Part shown: one piece after another, positions 27,520-36,427 of the stretch
How positions within the stretch are numbered: position 1 is the stretch's first letter
Layout of the letters: each line of letters begins with the position of its first letter
DNA from: JAWKRB01 sp041389885
GTDB lineage: Bacteria > Myxococcota_A > Polyangia > Polyangiales > Ga0077539
Direction: 5' to 3'
NCBI GenBank assembly: GCA_041389885.1
Contig: JAWKRB010000030.1
Span: 31,631 to 95,630, forward strand
DNA length: 64,000 bases
Program-made: the position numbers and the translations under genes
Notes under the pieces: generated by a model
Told to the model about the DNA's origin: nothing
Databases searched by the model: none
Seen by the model: the letters and a program-made list of their open reading frames with translations, nothing else

Positions 27520-28512
27520 ATGCCCTCCTACCGCATGAATCTAGGGGAATTGGGATTCCGCGCGTCGCACGCCGACGCCCTCGCCGCGCTGGGTCGACCG
27601 GGGCTCGTCCCGGCGCGCGTCGTGCGCGTCGCCGCCGACCTGGTCTGGACCCGCGGCGAGGCGGGCGAGCGCACCGCGCGCGCGCCGAAATCCCTGCACC
27701 GCGCGAGGGACCACCGCGGCGAGGCGCTCTGGCCGGTGAGCGGTGACTGGGTCGCCCTCGACCGCGCCGACACCGTGGCCGCCGTGCTCCCGCGCTTCAC
27801 GCGCTTCGTGCGCAAGGCCGCGGGGCAGCGGGCGCTGCCGCAGCTCGTCGCCGCCAACATCGACCGCGCGCTCGTGCTCATGGGCCTCGATCAAGACTTC
27901 AACCTGCGGCGCCTGGAGCGCTACCTCGCCCTCGCCGCGCAGAGCGGCGCGGCGCCCGTCGTGCTGCTCACCAAGGCCTCCCTCTGCGAGGGCCTCGACG
28001 CGCGCGTCGACGAGGCGCGCGGCGTCGCGCGGGGCGTGCCGACCCACGCCGTCGACGTGCTCGCGGACCTCGGCACCGACGCGCTCGCCCGCCTCTGCGC
28101 GCCGGGTGAGACCCTCGCGCTCGTGGGCTCGTCGGGGGTCGGAAAGTCCACCCTGGTGAACTTCCTCATGGGCGGCGCCGTCGCCGCCACCGGCGCGGTG
28201 CGCGCGCACGACGACCGCGGGCGCCACACCACCACGCGCCGCGAGCTCTTCTGGACGCCGTCGGCCACCGCGCTCATCGACACGCCCGGCATGCGCGAGC
28301 TCGGGCTGTGGGGCGACGACCGCGACGTCGACGAGGTCTTCGACGACCTCGCCGCGGTGGCCCGCGGGTGCCGCTTTCGAGACTGCACCCACGACCGCGA
28401 GCCGGGCTGCGCGGTGCGCGCGGCCGTGGCCAGCGGCGCCCTCTCCGACGAGCGCGTCCGGGCCTGGAGCGCCCTGCGCGGCGAGCTCGCCGGGCGCGGG
28501 CGACGTCGGTAG
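27520..28512 (+). CDS. rsgA: Ribosome small-subunit-dependent GTPase RsgA
   Basis: 330 residues. A circularly permuted GTPase that checks 30S maturation: an N-terminal OB-like part (PGLVPARVVRV...VSGDWVAL), then G4-like VLLTKASL, then GSSGVGKSTLVNFL (G1), RGRHTTTRRE (switch I/G2) and DTPGMRELGLW (G3). A C-terminal zinc knuckle CRFRDCTHDREPGC supplies the Cys/His ligands. G4 is TKAS instead of TKAD, a slight departure in the guanine-specificity motif. GTG 27511 and ATG 27535 are alternative starts. Confidence 0.92.
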   Translation: MPSYRMNLGELGFRASHADALAALGRPGLVPARVVRVAADLVWTRGEAGERTARAPKSLHRARDHRGEALWPVSGDWVALDRADTVAAVLPRFTRFVRKAAGQRALPQLVAANIDRALVLMGLDQDFNLRRLERYLALAAQSGAAPVVLLTKASLCEGLDARVDEARGVARGVPTHAVDVLADLGTDALARLCAPGETLALVGSSGVGKSTLVNFLMGGAVAATGAVRAHDDRGRHTTTRRELFWTPSATALIDTPGMRELGLWGDDRDVDEVFDDLAAVARGCRFRDCTHDREPGCAVRAAVASGALSDERVRAWSALRGELAGRGRRR

Positions 28513-28580
28513 CCCCGCCGCGCGCCGCGAGCTTTGCGCCTCAGCGCGGAGCTCAGACGGTGATAGCCTCCTCGGCCCTC

Positions 28581-29678
28581 GTGTCACGCCGAGCGCTCAC
28601 GATCTCGCTGCTGCTCTCCGTCGCCTGCGCCTCGCGGCCGTCGACGCCTCCCCGCGCGCAGCCCGCGGCGCCGCCGCCGCCGGTCGCCGCCCAGGCGCCG
28701 CCGCCGCCGGTCGCCGCGGGCCCCCCGGCGGCCGTGGCGCAGCCGTCCCCTGAGGCGCCGAGGGCCGAGGAGGACGCGCACGAGCTCGTCCCCGACAACC
28801 CCTACGCCGCCGAGCTCGCCGCGCGCCCGCCGATGCCCGCGTCGCCGACGGGCCGCGCGTTTCGCGGTTACGACGTCGACTCGCTGCTGCGCGAGATGTC
28901 GACGCGCCCCGTGCAGCGGGTGATCGAGCGCTTCAGCAGCAGCACGATGGTCTTTCACATGGTGCTCGAGGGCGGCCTCGAGATCGCGTTCAAGCCCTCG
29001 ATCCGCGGGGAGGGCGCGTGGTGGCGCCACGAGGTCGTGGGCTACCGGCTCTCGCGGCTGCTGGGCGTCGACGCGCGGGTTCCCCCGGCGATCTCCAGGC
29101 GCGTGCCGCTGCGGGCGTTCGGCGATTTCGCGCGCGGCGCCAACCTCGTGGTGCGCGGCGGGCAGGTCGCGGGCGCGGCGATCTTCTGGATGCCGGTGCT
29201 GCGGCGGTCGGGGCTCACCGAGCCTGAGTCGCGCGCGCAGTGGAGCCAGTGGATGAGCGCGCGATACCCGGTGCCCCCCGAGCACGCGCGCCGCGCGTCG
29301 CAGATCGCGGGGCTCATCGCCTTCGACTACCTCCAGGCGAACTTCGACCGCTGGAACTCCGCGAACGTGCGCGAAGACGAGCACGGCGACCTCGTGTACC
29401 GCGACAACAACCGCGCGTGGTTCCTGGAGAACCTCGAGCGCCTCGACCGCGGCGGCATCGCGCACATCGAGCGGGTGCCCGCGTCGATGCTCCCTCGCAT
29501 CGAGGCCGCCACCGGCGCGGCGCTGCTGCGCGAGGCGCGGCGCGACCCGATGTTCACCTCGCACTACCTCACCGCCGCCGAGGCCCGCTGGTACGACGCC
29601 CGCCGCCGCGCCCTCCTCGAACGCCTGCGCGAGGTCATCGCCCGCGAGGGCGAGGCCGCCGCGCTGCTCCCCGACTGA
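28581..29678 (+). CDS. Lipoprotein with Fam20/HipA-like atypical kinase residues
   Basis: 365 residues from GTG 28581. ALTISLLLSVAC is a lipoprotein signal with Cys16, followed by an Ala/Pro-rich linker to about residue 60. The domain from residue 95 has the arrangement of Fam20C/PI4K-like kinases: LEIAFKPS (Lys138) for the nucleotide, WRHEVVGYRLSRLLG (Glu151) as the alpha-C partner, FDYLQANFDRWNSANV (Asp256, Asn262) as catalytic loop and LVYRDNNRAWF (Asp275) as metal ligand. This would be a secreted or surface-anchored kinase. The assignment is by motif only; activity is unproven. Confidence 0.6.
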   Translation: MSRRALTISLLLSVACASRPSTPPRAQPAAPPPPVAAQAPPPPVAAGPPAAVAQPSPEAPRAEEDAHELVPDNPYAAELAARPPMPASPTGRAFRGYDVDSLLREMSTRPVQRVIERFSSSTMVFHMVLEGGLEIAFKPSIRGEGAWWRHEVVGYRLSRLLGVDARVPPAISRRVPLRAFGDFARGANLVVRGGQVAGAAIFWMPVLRRSGLTEPESRAQWSQWMSARYPVPPEHARRASQIAGLIAFDYLQANFDRWNSANVREDEHGDLVYRDNNRAWFLENLERLDRGGIAHIERVPASMLPRIEAATGAALLREARRDPMFTSHYLTAAEARWYDARRRALLERLREVIAREGEAAALLPD

Positions 29679-29699
29679 CGCGCGAAGGAGCCCCTGCGC

Positions 29700-30452
29700 A
29701 TGACCTCGATCTTCGACGACCCCCGGTTCAACGCGTCGCTGTTCTTTCCCTCGAAGCTCCCGCTCCGACCCGTCGCGGGCGCCAGGGACCTCTGGGTCGA
29801 GGTCGACGGCGCGCGGCTGCACCTCCGGGCGCACGACGCGCCTGGCGCCGCGGTCACCCTGCTGCTCTTTCACGGCAACGGCGAGACCGTGCCCGACTAC
29901 GACCAGGCCGCCCGCGCCTTCGCCGACGTCGGCGCCGCCCTCGCGGTGGTCGACTACCGCGGCTACGGCGCCAGCACCGGCGCGCCCACGCTGCGCGCCT
30001 GCCTCGCCGACGCGCTCCCGGCCCTCGACGCGCTGCTGGCGGCGGCGCCGGGGCCCGTCGTGGTCATGGGCCGCTCCCTGGGCGGCGGCTGCGCGGCCGA
30101 GCTCGCGAAGACCCCCCGGCCGCGCGTCGTGGGCTACGTCTTCGAGAGCGCGCCGGGCGACGTGCTCGGAATCCTCCGACGCCGGGGCGTGCACCTCGAC
30201 GCGCTGCCCGAAGACGACGCCGCGGCCTTCAGCCCCCTGCCCAAGCTCGCGCGCTGCGAGACCCCCGCCCTCGTTCTCCATGGCGCGTGCGACACGCTGA
30301 TCCCGCTGAGCGAGGGAGAGGCTTCGTTCGCCGCGCTGGCCTCGGCGCAGAAGTCGCTCGCGGTGGTGCCCGAAGCCGGCCACAACGACCTCTCCTTTCG
30401 CCCCGAGTACTGGACCGCCCTCGCTAATTTCCTCGCGTCGGTCTCGCCTTGA
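29700..30452 (+). CDS. Alpha/beta hydrolase
   Basis: 250 residues. LLLFHGNGETVPDY (oxyanion region), VVMGRSLGGGCAAE (nucleophile elbow, Ser in GRSLG), ALVLHGACDTLIPL (Asp) and VPEAGHNDLSF (His) make a full catalytic triad. VVDYRGYGASTG is characteristic of the BAAT/ABHD13-like lipase-esterase branch. It has no signal peptide, so it is probably cytoplasmic. It follows the kinase-like lipoprotein gene by 21 bases and may be co-transcribed. Confidence 0.85.
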   Translation: MTSIFDDPRFNASLFFPSKLPLRPVAGARDLWVEVDGARLHLRAHDAPGAAVTLLLFHGNGETVPDYDQAARAFADVGAALAVVDYRGYGASTGAPTLRACLADALPALDALLAAAPGPVVVMGRSLGGGCAAELAKTPRPRVVGYVFESAPGDVLGILRRRGVHLDALPEDDAAAFSPLPKLARCETPALVLHGACDTLIPLSEGEASFAALASAQKSLAVVPEAGHNDLSFRPEYWTALANFLASVSP

Positions 30453-30541
30453 GCCTGGCGATTGTATCGTAGAGGTATACACCGATGGCTCAGACTCCTC
30501 GATTCACCTTATAGCGAAGCGGGGGCACACTGGGTCTCACC

Positions 30542-31792
30542 ATGAAGCCCACGACGCACCGCATCGCCCTCCGCGCCGCCGCACGTCTCGCGCTGCCCTT
30601 CGGGCTCGCGGGCTGCGGCGCGACCGTGACCTCCCTCGACACGACCGCCACCGACGCCGCCGTCGCCGACGCCGCGCCGGCTGAAGACGTCCCCGCGACC
30701 TCGCCGGACGCGGCGACGCCTCGTTGTGACTCGGTCGACCCCGCGCGCTCCCTCGCCGACGAGGCCGCCTGCTGCGAGCCCATGGTCGACGCCGCGGTTC
30801 AGGCCGACGCGGGGGTGGCCTCGCCCCGCCTGATGGCCTGCTGCGACGCCCTCGCGCGCTGGTACGACCTGCCCGAGAACCGCGCGGGCGCGTGGCCGGG
30901 CTCCCCCGCGCGCGGCGTGTGCTGCGCGGCGCTGAACTGGCAAGGCTCGCTCACCTGCACCCCGTGGGGGCCGCCGGTGCCGCCGTCGGCGAGCGGCGAC
31001 GACGTCGCGACGGGGGGAGGGGCGTGGCTCGACCTCCGACTCCGCGCGCGCCTCGCGTCGCCCGAGCTGCCGCCGCTGCCGCACCTGTACGCGTCGGCGC
31101 GGGCCACCTGGCTCGGCCGGATGGTGAATGAGCACGAGTCGTCGGCGGTCTTCGAGGCCCTCGCCGCGCAGCTCGCCGCGGCGGGCTTCGACGCTCGCAC
31201 CGTCTCGGCCTGCGCGGGCTTCGCCCACGAGGAGCGCCGCCACGGCGTGCTCTGCGGCGCCGTCGTCGAGGCCCTCGGCGGAGAGGCGCGGGCGCCGTCG
31301 CAGCCGCACGCGGAGTTCCCCGCGCACGGCGACGTCGACGCGCGGGAGGCGGCGCTGCGCAACGTGCTGAGCGTGTGCTGCCTGAGCGAGACCGTCGCCG
31401 TGTCGCTCATCGGGGCCGAGCGGCTGGAGATGTCCGAGGGGCCGCTGCGCGACCTGCTCACCGGGATCTTCGCCGACGAGGTGGGGCACGCCCGCTTCGG
31501 CTGGAGCCTGCTCCGCGACGTCGCGCCCTCCCTCTCGGGCGACGCGCGCGCGCGGCTGGGCGCGTACCTCGCGGTGGCCTTCGCGCACCTCGAGCGGCAC
31601 GAGCTCGCGCACCTGCCGGTCGAGGCCGCGCCCCCGCCCGAGGCCGCCGCGCTGGGGCTCTGCAACGGCCGAGACGCCCGCGCGCTCTTCTTCGCCACGG
31701 TGCGCGAGGTGATCGTCCCCGCGCTGGAGGCGCTGGGCCTCCCCGCCGCGGCGGCCTGGGAGGCGCGCTCGCCTCACCTCGACGCCGCGTAG
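30542..31792 (+). CDS. Lipoprotein with ferritin-like diiron domain
   Basis: 416 residues. The signal ends at LAGC (Cys25), followed by an Asp/Ala spacer and a Cys-rich segment with CC pairs at about 77-78, 100-101 and 127-128. Residues 185-330 form a four-helix pattern with the ligands of a ferritin-like diiron site: Glu199 (NEHESS), Glu231-x-x-His234 (HEERRH), Glu283 (LSETVAV) and Glu313-x-x-His316 (DEVGHARF). Cytoplasmic ferritins are common, but a lipid-anchored exported version with this Cys-rich front is uncommon. Metal oxidation or radical detoxification is inferred. Confidence 0.7.
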   Translation: MKPTTHRIALRAAARLALPFGLAGCGATVTSLDTTATDAAVADAAPAEDVPATSPDAATPRCDSVDPARSLADEAACCEPMVDAAVQADAGVASPRLMACCDALARWYDLPENRAGAWPGSPARGVCCAALNWQGSLTCTPWGPPVPPSASGDDVATGGGAWLDLRLRARLASPELPPLPHLYASARATWLGRMVNEHESSAVFEALAAQLAAAGFDARTVSACAGFAHEERRHGVLCGAVVEALGGEARAPSQPHAEFPAHGDVDAREAALRNVLSVCCLSETVAVSLIGAERLEMSEGPLRDLLTGIFADEVGHARFGWSLLRDVAPSLSGDARARLGAYLAVAFAHLERHELAHLPVEAAPPPEAAALGLCNGRDARALFFATVREVIVPALEALGLPAAAAWEARSPHLDAA

Positions 31793-31795
31793 CGG

Positions 31796-32434
31796 CTACC
31801 CCGCGTCGAGGGCCTTGAGGATCGCGCCTCGCAGCGCCTCAGGCGGCTGCGCGCCCGCCGCGGCCAGCCGCTCGCCGAAGATGAAGAAGGGCACGCCCGT
31901 GACGCCCTGCTGGCTCATCGAGCGGGCCTCGTCGCGGGTCTTCGCCAGCTCGGCGGGGTCGCTCGCGAGGCGGAGCGCCTCGTCGCGCTCGAAGCCGTGG
32001 GCCGAGGCGACCTCGGCCAGCACCGCGGGCGATCCCACGTCCGCGCCGCGCAGGAAGTACGCGTCGAAGAGCGCCTCGAGGAGCGCGGGCTGGGTGCCCT
32101 TCGCCTCGGCGTGGCGCAGCAGCGTGTGCGCCGCCGCCGTGGGGTACGACCTGCGCACGGTCGCGAAGTCGATGGAGAGGCCCGCGTTGCGCGCGGCGTC
32201 TTGCACCCGCGCGAACATCGCGTCGGGGTCGCCGCCGTACTTCGCCCGCAGGCGCTCGCGGAGGTCGACGCCCCCGTCGGGGGTGCTCGGATCGAGCAGG
32301 AAGGGGTGATGCCGCACCGTCGCGTCGACCTCGGGGAGCTCGGCGAGGGCGGCGGCGAGGTTGCGCGCGCCGATGTAGCACCAGGGGCACATCACGTCGG
32401 CGACGACGTCGATGGCGAGGGGGCGTCTGGACAT
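31796..32434 (-). CDS. DsbA-family oxidoreductase (FrnE-like)
   Basis: 212 residues from ATG 32434. Cytosolic thioredoxin-fold protein with the redox motif C16-P-W-C19 in ADVMCPWCYIG, a long helical insertion, and cis-Pro segment GVTGVPFFIFGERLAAAGAQ near the C-terminus. This is the FrnE/2-hydroxychromene isomerase-like branch that reduces or isomerises disulfides in the cytoplasm. No signal peptide is present. It converges on the ferritin-like gene with three bases between stops. Confidence 0.87.
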   Translation of the reverse strand: MSRRPLAIDVVADVMCPWCYIGARNLAAALAELPEVDATVRHHPFLLDPSTPDGGVDLRERLRAKYGGDPDAMFARVQDAARNAGLSIDFATVRRSYPTAAAHTLLRHAEAKGTQPALLEALFDAYFLRGADVGSPAVLAEVASAHGFERDEALRLASDPAELAKTRDEARSMSQQGVTGVPFFIFGERLAAAGAQPPEALRGAILKALDAG

Positions 32435-32498
32435 GCCCGAGCGATCGCACCCCGGCGGGGGAATGTCCACCCCGCGGGGCTCGAGGCGCGTCGATCGC

Positions 32499-35149
32499 TC
32501 AGCGCTGCAAGAAGATCGGGTTGCTCACGGCGAAGGCGTCGCGGCCCGGGAAGACCGGCGTGAGCTCGTCGCCGTCGACCACGACGATCGCCCACGAGCC
32601 CTGCGCCGCGACGGGCGCGCGCAGCTCGCCGCGAAAGCGCACCACGGGGTTCATCGGGTCGCGCTGCGCCTCGCCGAGGGCGGTCGGGGGCAGCGCGACG
32701 CCGTCGACGTAGAGCCTGAGGCTGCGCACGCGCACCCACGTCGGGGCGCGCACGAGCACCTGCAGCGTGGCCTGCTCGCCGACGCCGCGCAGCTCCTGGC
32801 CGGGCCCCGCGGTGCCGCCGGCGCCGCTCGCGGTGACGCTGAGGGTGACGCCGCCGCTGATGACGGAGCGGCCCTCGCCGACGGCGCGGCCGATGGCCTG
32901 GGGCGTCGCCATGCGCGGGTCGTCGGTGCCCAGCGACATGCAGGTGCGGGGGTAGCCCACGGGGCTGCCGTTCAGGCTGTGGCTGTCGGACGAGCCCACG
33001 GCGAGACCCGGCGTCCCGCGCGGAGGAACGAGAACCAGTCGGCGATGAGCTCGGGGCGGTCGTCGAAGTCGTGGTCGTTGAAGAACTCCACCGCGGTGAA
33101 GCGGTCGTCCCACATGGCGGGGCGGGCGGCCACGCCGCGCTCGGCGTCGTACCCCGCGGCGTCGAAGTAGGCCCCCGAGACGCGGTCGCCGCGGGGGTGG
33201 TTGATCACCAGGGTCGGGCTCTCGGGTCGGCGCCGCACGTCGGCGAAGACCTCGCCGGGCATGCGGTTGGCCCAGGTGAAGTTGCCCCCGTTCGGCAGGG
33301 CCGGGTCCGCCACCAGCGGGAACACCCCGAAGTGCCCGTAGGTGAAGGTCGTGAGCTCGATGCTCCCCACGCCGCGCACGTGTCGGCCGATGCCCAGGTC
33401 GGCGATGAGGTCCTCGAAGTCGGAGACGTACTCGTGCTCCGAGCGGGCCATCACCTCGAGGCCGTCGGCGGCGCCCGCGGCGAGCTTGAGCCGCGCGTCG
33501 TCGCCCGAGTCGGCCGAGCGGTGCGTGTGGATGTGAAAGTCCCCGCAGAGCACGCCCTCGCGGGGGATCACCCGGCGCAGCGGCGCGGTGATGTCGTAGC
33601 GCTGCCCCGCGACCGCGGTGATCACCTCGTCGTGGATCTCGTACGCGGGGCCCCGCGACACCACCAGGCGCCAGCGCCCCGCGGGGATCGGCGCGTCGAC
33701 GCGGCCGTCGGTGGGGTACTCCACCAGCACGCGGTTGCGCCCGAGGTCGGTCTCGCCCCAGGGGTCGGGCGCGGAGGGCACCGTGGTCCCCGAGGCGGCG
33801 AAGAGCTGCACGCGGGCGGGGACCGGCGCGCCGTCTTCGGTCGCGGTGACCGTGAGCCTCGCGGCCGGCGCGAGGGTGGGCGAGGCCGTCGCGACCGTGG
33901 CGCCCACCTCCGCGCTCTCCCCCGCGGCGTAGCCCGGACGCCACGCCGACACCCTCGCCGCGGACCCCTCGGGGACGTGCAGGGTGAAGCGTCCCTGCTC
34001 GTCAGACAGCGCGCGCGTGAGGTAGCGCGCGCCGTCGGCGGAGGTGGCGTGCACCCGCGCGCCGGCGACGGGCGCGCCGCCCGACAGCACCGTGCCAGAC
34101 ACCGCGCGGAGGCGCGCGCTCGCGGTGCGCGCGAGGGACTCGTTCAAGCCGTCGAGGCCGGGGCCGCCGATCACGATGCGCGCCCAGTGCAGCCGCGTCT
34201 GCGCGCAGCCCGGTAGATCGACCCTCGGCGCGGAGAACGAGTCGAAGCCCGAGGTCGAGATGAACGACGAGAGGCGATCCTCGGCGCGGGGGAGCTGCCA
34301 CGCCCAGGAGGTGAGGCGGTCGTCGACCCAACCCAGGGTGGCGCTCTGCACGCTGCCGCCGGCGAAGCCGTCGCCGGGCACGAAGCGCGGCATGCGGTAG
34401 CCCTGAAAGAACGCGTGGAGCACCGTGCGCACGCTGTACGGCTGCGCCTCGTTCACCTCGAAGGTGACGTACACGTCCACGTGATCGGCGCCCGGGCGGA
34501 GCTCGTAGTCGACGGCGGCGCGAATCGCGGAGTAGTCCTGCGGCGCGATGGCCCGCGCGAACTCGTCGATGAAGGGGATCGCGCGCATCGGGCCCACCGC
34601 GCGCACCACGGCGACGCCGTCGGTGCCGTCTCGCAGCACGCCGACGTGCTCGGCCGAGACCGAGTAGCGACCCAGGGTGAACGCCACCTCGCCAAAATCC
34701 GCGGGCGCCGTGAGCGCGCCGTTCACCACGCGACCCACGCCCAGCGGGAAGCCCCCCCAGGGCATGTAGCCCGACGACGCGCGGCGCCCCTCGACGATGA
34801 GCGCGACGCGGCCGTTGGCGAGCACGTAGTCTCCCGCGCGCCACTCGGCCAGGCCGTTCGACCCCGCGGGCACCGCGCCGCTCGCGATCTGCCCCGCGCG
34901 CGCGGAGCCCTCGGCCGCGGCGAGGGGAGAGGCCGCGCCGACCTCCCCGCCGAGCGCGAAGGGCGGGAGCGCCGGGCACGCGGCGGCGTCGGACTTCGCG
35001 TCGCCTCCGGTCGCGTCGGTGAGGTCTGTCGCGATGTCTCCCAGGGCGGCGTCGCGCCCCGCGTCGGCCGCCGCGGGAGGGTCGCCGGAGCAGCCCACGA
35101 GCGCGTGGAGAGAGAGCAACAGCGCGGCGACATTACGGTGGCGCGTCAT
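32499..35149 (-). CDS. Lipoprotein CehA/McbA-type PHP metallohydrolase (one frameshift)
   Basis: About 883 residues from ATG 35149. ALLLSLHALVGC is the lipoprotein signal. Next come an Asp/Ala spacer, a large beta-rich region (about 60-370), a carboxypeptidase-regulatory-like Ig fold (TVLSGGAPVAGARVHATSAD...LSDEQGRFTLHVPEG), and then a PHP domain with metal ligands in GDFHIHTHRS, ARSEHEYVSDF, LVINHPRG and VGSSDSHSLNG. The frame breaks between FSFLRAG and TPGLAVGSSDSHS, at a CCC run (33015-33017) where one more C restores it. CehA/McbA relatives hydrolyse carbamate or phosphoester bonds; the substrate here is unknown. Confidence 0.78.
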
Positions 35150-35276
35150 CGCGCGAGCGTCACACGCCTCGGCGCCCAGCGAAAGCCGCGAGGCCCTGGG
35201 GAGACATCGCGGCGCGGAGGGCGCCGACCTTGTGGCAGGATGACGGTCGCCCCGCACACCCCCCGAGGAGCCGCGC

Positions 35277-35786
35277 TTGCCCCCGCATCGTTCGAAGCAT
35301 CCGTCGCACGCCCCGAAGCACCCGCCTCGCCCTCCGTCACCCAGGGTCGCCGAGCACGTCGACCGCCAGCGCCTCGACGCGCTGCTCGCGCGCTGGGTCC
35401 CCGATGCCCACGACCGGGCCTTCGTGGCCCGTTGCCTCGCAGACGAAGGGCCCGCGCACCACCGCGGGTCGACCTTCGCCCTGCTGACGCTCCTCGACCG
35501 GGTGCTCCAGAAGATCCCCGAGGGCGCGCCCGCGCCGCCCGACGCGGGGAGCGTGCGGGTGCCCCTGCGCCTGCCTCCGCACGTCGCGGAGGGCCTCGAC
35601 CCCGGCGACGACCACTACCCCGTGGCGATGCCCACGCGGGCGATTCGCGCGGCGTCGGACAGCCCGCGCGAGGCCGACGCGATGATCGACTGCCTCACCG
35701 ACGGGCCGCCGCACCACGCCCTCGCGAACGCGCTGCTCGTGGTCATGCTCGACGAGGCGCTGCGACGACTCGGGGGCGACGCTTGA
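35277..35786 (+). CDS. Hypothetical protein, first of an overlapping pair
   Basis: 169 residues from TTG 35277, supported by GAGGAG seven bases upstream. The N-terminus is rich in His, Pro and basic residues (PPHRSKHPSHAPKHPPRPP). The remainder is helical with VRVPLRLPPHVAEGLDPGDDHYPV and a C-terminal ALANALLVVMLDEALRRLG helix. No family is recognised. The stop overlaps the TTG of the next gene (TTGA), so the two products are made together and may interact. Confidence 0.65.
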   Translation: MPPHRSKHPSHAPKHPPRPPSPRVAEHVDRQRLDALLARWVPDAHDRAFVARCLADEGPAHHRGSTFALLTLLDRVLQKIPEGAPAPPDAGSVRVPLRLPPHVAEGLDPGDDHYPVAMPTRAIRAASDSPREADAMIDCLTDGPPHHALANALLVVMLDEALRRLGGDA

Positions 35787-36424
35787 CGGTCTCGCTCCCG
35801 GCCTCCCTCGACCGCGCGTACCACGTCGCCGCCGCCGAGCTCGGCTTCTCGTCGGCGGCGCGACTCTTCGTCTCCGAGACCGAAGCCGCCCTGGGCGCGG
35901 AGGGCGTCGAGGCGCTGCGGCACAGCCTCGGGAGGCGCTTTCCCGTCCTCGACGCGGTGGCGGCGATGGCGCTCCGAGGCGAGTCTGCCGCGCTCCCCGA
36001 CGCCGCCGCGGCGCGGGAGGCGCTCGAGGGGCTCACGCGCGTGCTGGTAGTGGGCATCGAGGCCGACGCCCTCGACGCCCTCGGTCCGCTTCCCCCTCGG
36101 GTGAAGACCGGGCTGTTGATGCACCGCAGCGTGGGCGTGGTCGACTGGGGCAGGGTGGCGGCGAACCTCGAGGGCGACTGGGAGCTCGTGCCCATGGACG
36201 ACTACCAGCGCTGGGCCGGATCGCGCGCCGGGGTGCTCACCTTCGCGTACGGGGTCGCGGGGGGCGTGGCCCACGTGAGCCCCGAGTACCTACGGCTGAT
36301 CGGCGGCGACACGCGCTCGCAGTTTCGCGCGCTCATCGCGTGGGACCTCCTGCCCGGCGGCACCGAGGTCTACCCCCGCTGGCTCGCCGAGGCGGCCCTC
36401 GACCTCTTCTCCACGGTGGTCTGA
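35783..36424 (+). CDS. Hypothetical protein, second of an overlapping pair
   Basis: 213 residues from TTG 35783, which overlaps the previous stop. Helical N-terminal half, then LEGLTRVLVVGIEADALDALGPLPPRVKTGLLMHRSVGVVDWGRVAANLEGDWELVPMDDYQRWA. No signal, membrane helix or known motif is seen. It is followed three bases later by the ion transporter gene and probably shares its transcript. Confidence 0.62.
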   Translation: MTVSLPASLDRAYHVAAAELGFSSAARLFVSETEAALGAEGVEALRHSLGRRFPVLDAVAAMALRGESAALPDAAAAREALEGLTRVLVVGIEADALDALGPLPPRVKTGLLMHRSVGVVDWGRVAANLEGDWELVPMDDYQRWAGSRAGVLTFAYGVAGGVAHVSPEYLRLIGGDTRSQFRALIAWDLLPGGTEVYPRWLAEAALDLFSTVV

Positions 36425-36427
36425 GCG

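Noticed and set aside
30453..30541. GTATAC and TTATAG as promoter of the ferritin-like gene
   Set aside because: No matching -35 at a correct distance.
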